DNA of 7,055 nt from Atopobium sp. (GCA_018376005.1 JAHACE010000021.1:1-7055), one strand, 5' to 3'. Shown: positions 1-6,904, counted from the first letter of the stretch. Notes: generated by a model from the sequence alone, not told the origin. Made by a program: numbers and translations.

Positions 1-287
1 CCAAGAGGACGCGCAATTGAGCGTGCAATCTGCGAAACCTCAAGCGTATGAATAAGACGAGTTCTATAGTGGTCCCCTTCTGGGGCGAGAAAAACCTGTG
101 TCTTGTGAGCAAGTCTTCTGAAACTCTTACTATGCAAAATACGGTCTCTATCACACTGATAACAGGTACGGTACTGGTCAGGCTCCTCTGCAATCGCACG
201 ACCTTTACTTTGATCAGAAAAAGCCGCTTCAGGAGATAAGATTTGATGCTCGCGAGCTTCAAGATCTTCTCGTCTAATGGATAACAT
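1..287 (-). CDS. dgt: dGTP triphosphohydrolase (HD family), N-terminal part, cut by window edge
   Basis: Partial gene: 95 codons plus two bases are present, and the rest lies beyond the left edge. Dgt-type enzymes hydrolyse dGTP (often other dNTPs too) to the nucleoside and triphosphate and so help set dNTP pools in the cytoplasm. Seen here: the family N-terminal signature DRDRILHSKSFRRL at residues 46-59, then HKTQVFLAPEGDHYRTRL at 61-78, then H80 in IHTLEVSQIAR, which by family knowledge is the first metal ligand of the HD domain. The HD dipeptide itself lies outside the window. The ATG at 287-285 is chosen because a near-perfect Shine-Dalgarno, AAGGAGGT (298-291), sits just upstream with short spacing. 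A CYQC pair at residues 42-45 replaces the usual QR before DRDRI; its meaning is unknown. The gene follows the ppdK terminator and probably has its own promoter. Family assignment is confident; the exact substrate is not shown. Confidence 0.93.
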   Translation of the reverse strand, partial: MLSIRREDLEAREHQILSPEAAFSDQSKGRAIAEEPDQYRTCYQCDRDRILHSKSFRRLAHKTQVFLAPEGDHYRTRLIHTLEVSQIARSIARPL

Positions 288-317
288 AGAACCTCCTTGT
301 ACCTGCATCTTTACCTC

Positions 318-345
318 ATAATAGCAGGATATTACTATCTAGCAA
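318..345 (-). promoter_or_regulatory. Candidate promoter of dgt
   Basis: Read on the minus strand, TTGCTA (345-340, four of six matches to the -35 consensus) is separated by 16 bp from TATTAT (323-318, five of six matches to the -10 consensus). Transcription would start near 311, about 24 nt before the dgt ATG. The -35 element overlaps the T-tract of the ppdK terminator, a compact arrangement that fits dgt being transcribed separately from ppdK. Matched by eye only. Confidence 0.45.
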
Positions 346-370
346 AAGAGGGCGACCGAAGCCGCCCTCT
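342..370 (-). terminator. Rho-independent terminator of ppdK
   Basis: On the minus strand AGAGGGCG (370-363) pairs perfectly with CGCCCTCT (354-347). Inside these arms a G-U and a C-G pair close a UUCG tetraloop, giving a stem of about 10 bp with the very stable cUUCGg cap. TTTT-rich sequence follows directly (CTCTTTTGCT). The hairpin begins about 30 nt after the ppdK stop codon, so it should end the ppdK transcript and insulate dgt. Confidence 0.93.
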
Positions 371-401
371 AGAGTTTGTTGCAGTGTGTCTAGAAGAAAA
401 C

Positions 402-3164
402 CTACTTAGTAGCAATCTTCTGTGGACCACCGTTAGCCTGAATCTTAGCCTGTGCTGCAGCAAGACGTGCAATTGGTACACGGTATGGTGAGCAGGAGAC
501 ATAGTCAAGACCAAGGTTGTAGTACATGTGGATGGACTCTGGATCGCCACCAGTCTCACCGCAGACACCAATGGTGAGATTAGGATTACCCTTACGGCCA
601 CCCTCAACGCCCATACGGACAAGCTCTGCGACACCCTTATCAAGGGTTGCAAATGGGTTGGTCTTAACAATCTTGCGCTCAAGATAGAGAGGCATGAATG
701 CGGACTCAACGTCGTCACGAGAGAAGCCAAGGCAAGTCTGGGTGAGGTCGTTAGTACCGAAGGAGAAGAAGTCTGCGTGCTTAGCAATCTCCTCAGACAT
801 GATAGCTGCACGTGGAAGCTCGATCATGGTACCAACTGGGATGTTGAGCTCAACACCGTACTCATCAGCAACCTGCTTGATGGTCTCCTCAACCTCTTCA
901 CGGACCTGGATGAGCTCCTCTTCGAAGCCAACCAGAGGAACCATGATCTCTGGGCGAGGGTCAAGACCAACGCGCTTGAGCTCTGCAGCTGCGCTTGCGA
1001 TAGCGCGAACCTGCATAACGTTGAGCTCTGGGTAGACAAGGCCAAGGCGGCAGCCACGGAGGCCGAGCATTGGGTTTGCCTCCTGGAAGGCGTCAAACTT
1101 AGCGAGAAGAGCACGCTTTGCAGCGGCGTCCTTACCCTGCTCCTCATCATGAGCAATCTCAACGTCAAGCTCACGTGGGGAATCAAGGAACTCATGCAGT
1201 GGTGGGTCAAGAAGACGGACAACAACGTCTTTGCCGTCCATTACCTTGAACATACCAAGGAAGTCACCCTTCTGAGCACGGCCAAGCTGCTCAATAGCAA
1301 GCTGCTTAACGTCCTCAGAGTCTGCAAGGATGAAGTCCTGAATGAGGTGCTTACGCTCACCAAGGAACATGTGCTCTGTACGGTCAAGACCAATTGCCTC
1401 AGCGCCGTTATCAACGGAAGTCTGAGCATCTGCTGGGTTATCAGCGTTTGCACGTACGCCAATGACGCGACCACGGGACTCGTCAAGGCGGACCTCATCT
1501 GCCCATGCAAGGATGGTCTGAAGGTCACCAGAAAGCTCTGGCTGAACAAGCTCAACAGCACCAAGGATGACGTCACCAGTGGTACCGTCGATGGAGATAA
1601 CATCGCCCTCGTTAACAACAAGGCCGGAATCAGCAACGGTGAAGCGCTTGTTAGCAGCGTCAATACGAAGTGTATCAACACCGCAGACACAAGGAGCGCC
1701 CATACCACGAGCAATAACAGCTGCGTGGCTGGTCTTGCCGCCGTGGGAAGTTAGGATGCCCTCTGCAGCAACCATGCCGTGGAGGTCATCTGGAGTGGTC
1801 TCCCAACGGACAAGAATACAAGGCTTGCCTGCCTCTGCAAAAGCCTCAGCGTCTGCAGAAGAGAAGACTGCAGCACCAACTGCTGCGCCAGGAGAAGCGT
1901 TAAGACCCTTAGCAATGGTCTCGTACTCAGCGTTAGGATCAAACTGTGGGTGCAGAAGCTGATCGAGCTGCTCAGGAGCAACGCGAGAAACAGCCTGCTC
2001 CTTAGTAATACGACCCTCTTCGTACATCTGAATTGCAACCTTAAGTGCAGAGAGAGCAGTACGCTTACCAACACGAGTCTGAAGCATCCAGAGCTTACCA
2101 TTCTCAATGGTGAACTCGATGTCCATCATGTCTGCGTAGTGATCCTCAAGAATCTCAAAGACGTGGAAGAGCTCCTCGCCTGCCTCCTTGAGTGCAGGAA
2201 CCTTAACGAGGTCTGCAATAGGCTCAGTATTACGAATACCAGCAACAACGTCCTCGCCCTGAGCGTTGATCAGGAAGTCGCCGTAGCGCTCGTTAGTACC
2301 ATCTGCAGGGTTACGAGTAAATGCAACGCCAGTTGCAGAAGTCTCACCCTTATTACCAAAGACCATGACCTGAACGTTAACTGCAGTACCAAGCTCATCA
2401 GGAATCTTGTTCTGCTTGCGGTAAAGGATTGCACGGTCGTTCATCCAAGAACCAAAGACTGCCTGCTCAGCAAGGCGGAGCTGGAGATAAGGATCAGATG
2501 GGAAGACAGCGTAGCCGTTCTTGGAGACCTCTGGGTGCTCCTTAACGTCAACGTTTGCAGCAAAGATGCCCTTGAACCAAGTTACAAGGTCACGAAGGTC
2601 ATTTGCGTCCAGCTCTGTATCAAGCTTAACGCCCTTCTCGGCCTTCTTAGCAGCAATTGCATCCTCAAAGAGCTGTCCAGAGACGCCCATAACAACGCCA
2701 GAGAACATCTGAACAAAACGACGGTAAGAGTCCCAAGCAAAGCGCTCGTTACCAGTCTGCTTAATGAGGCCCTGAACGGACTCATCGTTAAGACCAAGGT
2801 TAAGAACAGTGTCCATCATGCCAGGCATGGAGAATGGTGCACCAGAACGGACGGAGACAAGCAGTGGATCTTCTGCATCGCCGAGCTTCTTGCCCATGCG
2901 CTCCTCAAGGGTAGCCATAGCTGCGTCAATCTCATCAGTGACGCCCTCAGGCCAGACGTTGCCGTTATTGGAATAAGCAACGCAAGTTTGGCAAGTAATT
3001 GAGAATCCTGGAGGTACAGGCAGGCCAATCTTAGACATCTCTGCAAGGTTTGCTCCCTTGCCACCAACAATCCACTTTGCCTCTTCTACGGATGCGCCAG
3101 CGACCTCAGTAACATCGTTACCGGCGTGGTCCTTTCCGAAGCTGTAAACGTGCTTCTCGGACAT
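402..3164 (-). CDS. ppdK: Pyruvate,phosphate dikinase (PPDK)
   Basis: 920-residue cytoplasmic enzyme, a usual length for bacterial PPDK. It interconverts ATP + Pi + pyruvate and AMP + PPi + PEP, linking glycolysis and PEP supply. Domains in order: N-terminal nucleotide-binding part (GGKGANLAEM at 34-43, SVRSGAPFSMPGMMDTVLNL at 104-123, GTMNPATG-type region ending INAQGEDVVAGIR at 299-311); phosphohistidine domain (GGKTSHAAVIARGMG at 475-489, catalytic His480); C-terminal PEP/pyruvate TIM barrel (RLLDPPLHEFL at 650-660, GTMIELPRAA at 778-787, FFSFGTNDLTQ at 799-809, VCGETGGDP at 867-875 with Cys868 as likely acid/base). Thr478, the residue PDRP modifies in other species, is present. The ATG at 3164 is preferred over an in-frame TTG at 3182 because GGAG lies just before it and MSEKHVYSFG matches typical family N-termini. 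It sits between two terminators, so it is probably monocistronic. Confidence 0.97.
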   Translation of the reverse strand: MSEKHVYSFGKDHAGNDVTEVAGASVEEAKWIVGGKGANLAEMSKIGLPVPPGFSITCQTCVAYSNNGNVWPEGVTDEIDAAMATLEERMGKKLGDAEDPLLVSVRSGAPFSMPGMMDTVLNLGLNDESVQGLIKQTGNERFAWDSYRRFVQMFSGVVMGVSGQLFEDAIAAKKAEKGVKLDTELDANDLRDLVTWFKGIFAANVDVKEHPEVSKNGYAVFPSDPYLQLRLAEQAVFGSWMNDRAILYRKQNKIPDELGTAVNVQVMVFGNKGETSATGVAFTRNPADGTNERYGDFLINAQGEDVVAGIRNTEPIADLVKVPALKEAGEELFHVFEILEDHYADMMDIEFTIENGKLWMLQTRVGKRTALSALKVAIQMYEEGRITKEQAVSRVAPEQLDQLLHPQFDPNAEYETIAKGLNASPGAAVGAAVFSSADAEAFAEAGKPCILVRWETTPDDLHGMVAAEGILTSHGGKTSHAAVIARGMGAPCVCGVDTLRIDAANKRFTVADSGLVVNEGDVISIDGTTGDVILGAVELVQPELSGDLQTILAWADEVRLDESRGRVIGVRANADNPADAQTSVDNGAEAIGLDRTEHMFLGERKHLIQDFILADSEDVKQLAIEQLGRAQKGDFLGMFKVMDGKDVVVRLLDPPLHEFLDSPRELDVEIAHDEEQGKDAAAKRALLAKFDAFQEANPMLGLRGCRLGLVYPELNVMQVRAIASAAAELKRVGLDPRPEIMVPLVGFEEELIQVREEVEETIKQVADEYGVELNIPVGTMIELPRAAIMSEEIAKHADFFSFGTNDLTQTCLGFSRDDVESAFMPLYLERKIVKTNPFATLDKGVAELVRMGVEGGRKGNPNLTIGVCGETGGDPESIHMYYNLGLDYVSCSPYRVPIARLAAAQAKIQANGGPQKIATK

Positions 3165-3332
3165 AACACTCCAAACTCTCAAACTGTCACACGCAAAGCG
3201 TGCACCAACACGATTGAACGTAAAGACATCAAACCAAACAAAGTTGGTCTGTCCTCACATTCATAGTATGTTACCAACCTACGCGATTCATCTGAACTAA
3301 ATAACGGTGAGCGGTCAATATCGACCGTTCAC
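3165..3332 (-). promoter_or_regulatory. Predicted long 5' leader of ppdK with inverted repeats
   Basis: If transcription starts at the candidate promoter, ppdK has an untranslated leader of about 168 nt. Two self-complementary elements are visible beside the palindrome at its 5' end. In the first, AGGTTGGT (3280-3273) pairs with ACCAACTT (3248-3241) with one G-U pair, and a short ACAT/ATGT stem lies inside its loop. In the second, CACGC (3202-3198) pairs with GCGTG (3194-3190) around a TTT loop, extendable by G-U pairs, about 20 nt upstream of the ppdK Shine-Dalgarno. I recognise no known riboswitch class. The structures may be regulatory or incidental. Confidence 0.4.
3307..3332. promoter_or_regulatory. 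26-bp near-palindrome, candidate operator at the ppdK start site
   Basis: Left half GTGAGCGGTCAAT and right half ATCGACCGTTCAC are inverted repeats with 11 of 13 pairs matching; the strictly palindromic blocks are GTGA/TCAC, CGGTC/GACCG and a central ATAT. It lies just downstream of the candidate -10 of ppdK, so its edge coincides with the predicted +1. No T-tract follows on either strand, so it is not a terminator. A dimeric repressor site is the simplest reading; an RNA hairpin at the transcript 5' end is the alternative. The regulator cannot be named from sequence alone. Confidence 0.55.
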
Positions 3333-3339
3333 AGAATTA

Positions 3340-3368
3340 TTTACAAACTTATGATTGCAAATTGTGAA
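3340..3368 (-). promoter_or_regulatory. Candidate promoter of ppdK
   Basis: On the minus strand TTCACA (3368-3363, five of six to the -35 consensus) and TGTAAA (3345-3340, four of six to the -10 consensus) are separated by 17 bp in an AT-rich stretch directly after the upstream terminator. The start point would be near 3333-3332, at the edge of the palindrome. Assigned by eye. Confidence 0.45.
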
Positions 3369-3375
3369 ATTCTCC

Positions 3376-3411
3376 ATAAAGAAAATGAGCACCCAAAATG
3401 GATGCTCATTT
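3376..3411 (-). terminator. Rho-independent terminator after the PDRP-like gene
   Basis: AAATGAGCATCC (3411-3400) pairs over 12 bp, with one U-G pair, with GGGTGCTCATTT (3394-3383) around a 5-nt ATTTT loop, and is followed by TTTCTTT on the minus strand. It starts 33 nt beyond the stop of the PDRP-like gene and closes the lepB-glyQ-glyS-PDRP unit. The A-rich and T-rich flanks could let it work weakly in the other direction as well. Its presence argues that the short gene upstream ends naturally. Confidence 0.92.
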
Positions 3412-3444
3412 AACTTTTTGATATTTTGAGGCGTCAGCACTCTC

Positions 3445-3840
3445 TTAGCGAGTAACTCCCTCAAAGAATGCGCCAATTGCGTGGCTTGGCTCTTCGCCGG
3501 TAAGCGTAGAAATAACGTTTACCGCTGGTCCCAGAAGATCGATTGATGGGATGAGGCGCTGATCAAGCTCACGACGAATCTCTCTTCTAAGAGAGCCATC
3601 TGCAAAGGTGTGGAAGACTGCACGAGGGCGATTCTCATCTTCATGCTCGTTGAAGTATGCACGAACATCATCAACGCTATGAATGTTTGGAACCCTTACA
3701 ATCTCTACGGATTCATCGCCAAACTGAGCAGCGGCAGCCTTAACTACTGCAGCGCCAGTCTCTCCACGAGAGTCTGACAAAACGTAGACGATAGGCAGAC
3801 CATCACCAAGAGAGTTGTTATCAATGTCAAGTGCGCTCAT
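3445..3840 (-). CDS. PPDK regulatory protein (DUF299), N-terminal half only
   Basis: 131 residues. DUF299/PDRP proteins are usually about 270-280 residues; they use ADP to phosphorylate, and Pi to dephosphorylate, a threonine of PPDK or PEP synthase. Seen here: the N-terminal family signature VYVLSDSRGETG at 17-28, an alternating strand/helix pattern through VEIVRVPNI, AVFHTFADGSLRREI, and IPSIDLLGPAVNVI at about 97-110. The protein stops shortly after GEEPSHAIGAFFEGVTR. The family's next conserved segment (PGL..LD..YF) and the P-loop of type GVSRTSKTP, needed for kinase activity, are absent. The 33 nt after the stop lead straight into a terminator, so no second half follows. The start ATG has GAAAGGG 7-8 nt upstream. 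Lying between glyS and ppdK supports the family call. Retained regulator, degraded remnant and new function are all possible; I leave the symbol blank. Confidence 0.85.
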   Translation of the reverse strand: MSALDIDNNSLGDGLPIVYVLSDSRGETGAAVVKAAAAQFGDESVEIVRVPNIHSVDDVRAYFNEHEDENRPRAVFHTFADGSLRREIRRELDQRLIPSIDLLGPAVNVISTLTGEEPSHAIGAFFEGVTR

Positions 3841-3859
3841 GCTGTAACCCTTTCAGTCA

Positions 3860-3889
3860 AGTATTCAGAAAGATACAAACATTTATCAA
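3860..3889 (-). promoter_or_regulatory. Weak candidate promoter for the PDRP-like gene
   Basis: In the 61-bp gap after glyS, TTGATA (3889-3884) and AATACT (3865-3860) are 18 bp apart on the minus strand, five and four of six matches to consensus. No terminator lies between glyS and this gene, so read-through from glyQS is at least as likely a source of transcript. Confidence 0.25.
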
Positions 3890-3901
3890 TCTAAGCGTAC
3901 C

Positions 3902-5989
3902 CTACTTTTTGCGAGAAAGCACACTAATATCGGCGACATTACTAAATACCTGGGCAAACTTGTTCAAAAGACGTAAACGATTTCGGCGAACGGTATCATT
4001 TTCATCCATGACAAGCACTTTGTCGAAGAAAATGTCAATTGGCTCACGCAGTTGTGACAGTGCAGAAACAGCAGCAGCATAGTCTGCACCAGCAAGAGCA
4101 GCAGCCACTTGCTTCTGGCCCTCTTCGCAGGCAGCGAGCAATGACATCTCTGGCTCAGTGAGAAGCTCTGTATCAACTTCTGTGCCAAGTGAAGCATCGC
4201 TGAGGTGGGCTGCACGTGCATAAGCAGTAGCAAGGTCCTCAAAGAGCTCAGGCTCGTTCTGACGCGCTTCATCAAGTGCGCGAGCACGCTGAAGGAACTC
4301 ATCAGGATTGATAACGCCAATTGCACTGACAGCCTCAATAGCATCTGCAGAGATCTTCTCGTCCTTAGCAATAGATGCAAGGCGGCCAATAAAGTACTGC
4401 TCAACCTGAGACTGAACGGACTCGTCAACAGCAAGACCCTGCTGGCGGTAAAGCTCCAGAGAGCTTGCAATAAGCTTCTTGAGGTCAAGGTTGGATGTAG
4501 AACGGACCAGCGCAATGACGCCAATTGCTGCACGACGAACAGCGTAAGGATCGGAAGAGCCGGTTGGCGGCTCGTTGATAGCAAAGATGCCGCAGATGGT
4601 ATCAAGCTTGTCAGCAATAGCTACAAAGCGACCAATCTGGCCACTTGGGAGCTCGTCACCGGCAAAGCGAGGACGATAGTGCTCGCGAATAGCTGCAGCT
4701 ACATCGCTCTTCTCGCCAGCTGCCTCTGCGTAGTAGCCACCCATAACACCCTGCTGGCTGGTGAACTCGACAACTGCCTGGCTGACAAGGTCTGCCTTAG
4801 CAAGATGAGCAGCGCGAGCAGCAAGCTCTGCCTCTTCCTTGCTGGATGTCTCGTCGAGCGCAATCTCTGCAGCGAGAGTCTCCATACGCTGTGTCTTCTG
4901 CAAAACTGTGCCAAGCTTCTCCTGGAAGACAACGGTCTCAAGGCGCTGAGCAAACTCATCAAGCGTGTGCTTCAAGTCCTCCTCAAAGAAGAACTTAGCG
5001 TCGTCGAGACGAGCACGAACAACGCGCTCGTTGCCGTCAATGACGCGCTCGGCGCAAGATGGGTCTGCATTAGAAACCACAATAAACTCGCGAGTCAGCT
5101 TACCCTCAGCGTCATAGATTGGGAAATAGCGCTGGTTGGAAAGCATGGACTCAGTAATAATCTCTGAAGGAACGTTAAGGAATTCCTCGTCAAAGGTACC
5201 CACAAGAACCTGAGGCCACTCAGTTAAGTTAATGACCTCCTCAAAGACCTTCTCTGGCATATCAACGTGAGAGCCCGGACGAGCAGCCTCTACCTCTTTG
5301 ATACCGGCGAGAATAACGTCTTTTCTCTGCTCCTGAAGCAAAACGCCAGCATCTTTAAGTACCTGCTCATAGACAGCTGGACTTGCTACCTCATGGTAAC
5401 CAGGACCAAGGACACGATGGCCCTGGGTGGTGTTTGAGCTAGTTACATCAGCGTACGTAACAGGAACAATCTCTGAACCAAAGAGAGCGCACAGCCAGCG
5501 AACAGGACGAACGTAGCGCTCATGGAAAGAACCCCAGCGCTGACTACGAGGCCAATCAAGTGCAGAAATCCAAGAAGTTGCCAGCTCAGAGAGAATCTTT
5601 GTAGCAGGAACTGAAGGAATATTGAGCTCTGCAAAAACATACTCATGACCGTCAGTGTCTACACGACGAGTCAGCGCATCAGCGCTCACGCCGCACTTGC
5701 GAGCAAATCCCTCGGCAGCCTTAGTTGGATTGCCCTCTGCATCAAAAGCAATCTCTGCCTTAGGACCACGCTTGACCTCGGAAATCTCTTCTGTAGCCTC
5801 AGCAACGTCCTTTACATAGGCAGTTAAACGACGAGGTGTCGAGAGGATCTTAACCTCTCCAAATGACAAGCCAGAGTCTTTAAGTCCGGAAACGACAAGC
5901 TTATTGAACTGAGCAATAGCTTTCTGCAATGGAGCAGAAGGCATCTCTTCAGAACCAATCTCAAAAAGGAAGTCTCTAACCTCAGCCAT
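3902..5989 (-). CDS. glyS: Glycyl-tRNA synthetase beta subunit
   Basis: 695 residues, the usual size for the beta chain of alpha2beta2 GlyRS. With GlyQ it attaches glycine to tRNA-Gly in the cytoplasm; the beta chain mainly recognises tRNA. Seen: family N-terminus FLFEIGSEEMPSAPLQ (7-22), RWGSFHERYVRPVRWL (151-166), the block around SNQRYFPIYD (284-293), GNERVVRARLDDAKFFFEED (319-338), LAKADLVSQAVVEF (396-409) with EHYRP at 436-440, PPTGSSDPYAVRRA (474-487), and a C-terminal DALR-type anticodon-binding domain (about 580-690) ending with FFDKVLVMDEN and LLNKFAQVFSNVADISVL. The ATG at 5989 directly follows the glyQ stop codon, with AGGAGG 8 nt upstream inside glyQ, which implies translational coupling and balanced subunit output. 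Nothing is truncated. Confidence 0.98.
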   Translation of the reverse strand: MAEVRDFLFEIGSEEMPSAPLQKAIAQFNKLVVSGLKDSGLSFGEVKILSTPRRLTAYVKDVAEATEEISEVKRGPKAEIAFDAEGNPTKAAEGFARKCGVSADALTRRVDTDGHEYVFAELNIPSVPATKILSELATSWISALDWPRSQRWGSFHERYVRPVRWLCALFGSEIVPVTYADVTSSNTTQGHRVLGPGYHEVASPAVYEQVLKDAGVLLQEQRKDVILAGIKEVEAARPGSHVDMPEKVFEEVINLTEWPQVLVGTFDEEFLNVPSEIITESMLSNQRYFPIYDAEGKLTREFIVVSNADPSCAERVIDGNERVVRARLDDAKFFFEEDLKHTLDEFAQRLETVVFQEKLGTVLQKTQRMETLAAEIALDETSSKEEAELAARAAHLAKADLVSQAVVEFTSQQGVMGGYYAEAAGEKSDVAAAIREHYRPRFAGDELPSGQIGRFVAIADKLDTICGIFAINEPPTGSSDPYAVRRAAIGVIALVRSTSNLDLKKLIASSLELYRQQGLAVDESVQSQVEQYFIGRLASIAKDEKISADAIEAVSAIGVINPDEFLQRARALDEARQNEPELFEDLATAYARAAHLSDASLGTEVDTELLTEPEMSLLAACEEGQKQVAAALAGADYAAAVSALSQLREPIDIFFDKVLVMDENDTVRRNRLRLLNKFAQVFSNVADISVLSRKK

Positions 5990-6904
5990 TTAAGCCACCT
6001 CCTCCTGAGTAGTTGCTGCAGGTGCTTTCTTAGAAGCAACCTCCTCCAAATACGATTCACAGCATGCCTTAGCAACAGTGCGAACACGAAGAATATAGTT
6101 AGCTCTCTCAACAGCAGAAAGAGCACCACGAGAGTCAAGTAGGTTGAATGCATGGCTGCACTTCATAACGCAGTCATACGCAGGTAGTGGAAGCTTGCGC
6201 TCAAGGCAGCTGTGGCACTCTGCCTCATACTCGTCGAACTTCTCGCGCATAAGCTCAATGTTGGCTACCTCAAAGTTGTAGGTTGAGAACTCGCGCTCGT
6301 TCTCTAAAAACACCTGGCCGTACGTCATTGGCGTGCCATCTGGCAGGTAACTCCATACCAGGTCATAGACGGAATCTACACCCTGAGCATACATAGCAAT
6401 ACGCTCAAGACCATAGGTAATCTCAACAGGAACTGGGTCTACCTCAATACCGCCTACCTGCTGGAAGTACGTGAACTGAGTAACCTCCATGCCGTTGAGC
6501 CAGACCTCCCAGCCAAGACCCCAAGCACCAAGCGTTGGGCTCTCCCAGTCGTCTTCAACAAAGCGAACGTCGTGGTCTTTTGGATCAAGGCCAATAGCGG
6601 CAAGTGAACCAAGATAGAGATCTTGAGAGTCTGCAGGAGATGGCTTAATCAAAACCTGGAACTGATAGTAGTGCTGCAGGCGGTTGGGATTCTCGCCATA
6701 GCGTCCATCAGCAGGACGACGACAAGGCTGTGGATAGCAGGTACGCCAGGCATCGGGACCAAGTGAGCGCAAGATAGTTGCGGTGTGGAAGGTACCGGCA
6801 CCTACCTCAGAGTCATATGGCTGCATGACTGTGCAACCTTTTTCTGCCCAGTAGTGTTCAAGGGTCAAAATCATATCTTGAAACGTTAGTGGTGTTGCGC
6901 CCAT
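5990..6904 (-). CDS. glyQ: Glycyl-tRNA synthetase alpha subunit
   Basis: 304 residues, typical of GlyQ. It is the class II catalytic chain that activates glycine with ATP; it works only with GlyS, encoded immediately downstream. Seen: LTFQDMILTLEHYWAEKGC (6-24) and QPYDSEVGAGTF (28-39), class II motif 2 region CRRPADGRYGENPNRLQHYY (61-80), VEDDWESPTLGAWGLGWEVW (116-135), QFTYFQQVGG (143-152), and motif 3 as ITYGLERIAMYAQGVDSVYD (162-181). The tail KCSHAFNLLDSRGALS (248-263) is also standard, followed by a short low-complexity end. The ATG at 6904 gives a 6-residue extension over the shortest family starts; upstream purines (GAGAGAAAG) form only a weak ribosome site. The last codons, GAG GAG GTG, double as the glyS Shine-Dalgarno. 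No T-box can fit in the 33-bp gap to lepB. Confidence 0.98.
   Translation of the reverse strand: MGATPLTFQDMILTLEHYWAEKGCTVMQPYDSEVGAGTFHTATILRSLGPDAWRTCYPQPCRRPADGRYGENPNRLQHYYQFQVLIKPSPADSQDLYLGSLAAIGLDPKDHDVRFVEDDWESPTLGAWGLGWEVWLNGMEVTQFTYFQQVGGIEVDPVPVEITYGLERIAMYAQGVDSVYDLVWSYLPDGTPMTYGQVFLENEREFSTYNFEVANIELMREKFDEYEAECHSCLERKLPLPAYDCVMKCSHAFNLLDSRGALSAVERANYILRVRTVAKACCESYLEEVASKKAPAATTQEEVA

Noticed and set aside
528..3002. Two open frames of about 400 codons on the plus strand, opposite ppdK (528-1754 and 1779-3002)
   Set aside because: They lie in the register where each plus codon is the exact reverse complement of a ppdK codon, so they stay open simply because ppdK rarely uses TTA, CTA and TCA. 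The translations look like no known family and are rich in Leu, Asn, Ser and Cys.
3165..3182. Upstream in-frame TTG start for ppdK at 3182
   Set aside because: It would add six residues not typical of the family and has no clear Shine-Dalgarno; the ATG at 3164 has GGAG just upstream and gives the standard N-terminus.
3179..3229. 16-codon leader ORF (ATG at 3229, TGA at 3181-3179) just before ppdK; shorter ATG frames begin further upstream in the leader
   Set aside because: No convincing ribosome site, and no run of a single amino acid codon that would suggest attenuation. Short ATG frames are expected by chance in 168 nt.
3307..3332. Palindrome upstream of ppdK as a terminator
   Set aside because: No T-tract follows on either strand, and a full terminator already lies upstream at about 3376-3411.
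3183..3444. Possible frameshifted second half of the PDRP gene between its stop and ppdK
   Set aside because: The interval contains a strong terminator, an AT-rich promoter-like stretch and the palindrome; no translation resembling the DUF299 P-loop half was found, and about 140 codons would not fit.
4205..5167. Open frame of 320 codons on the plus strand, opposite glyS
   Set aside because: Same codon-register shadow, here of glyS; no ribosome site and no recognisable domains.
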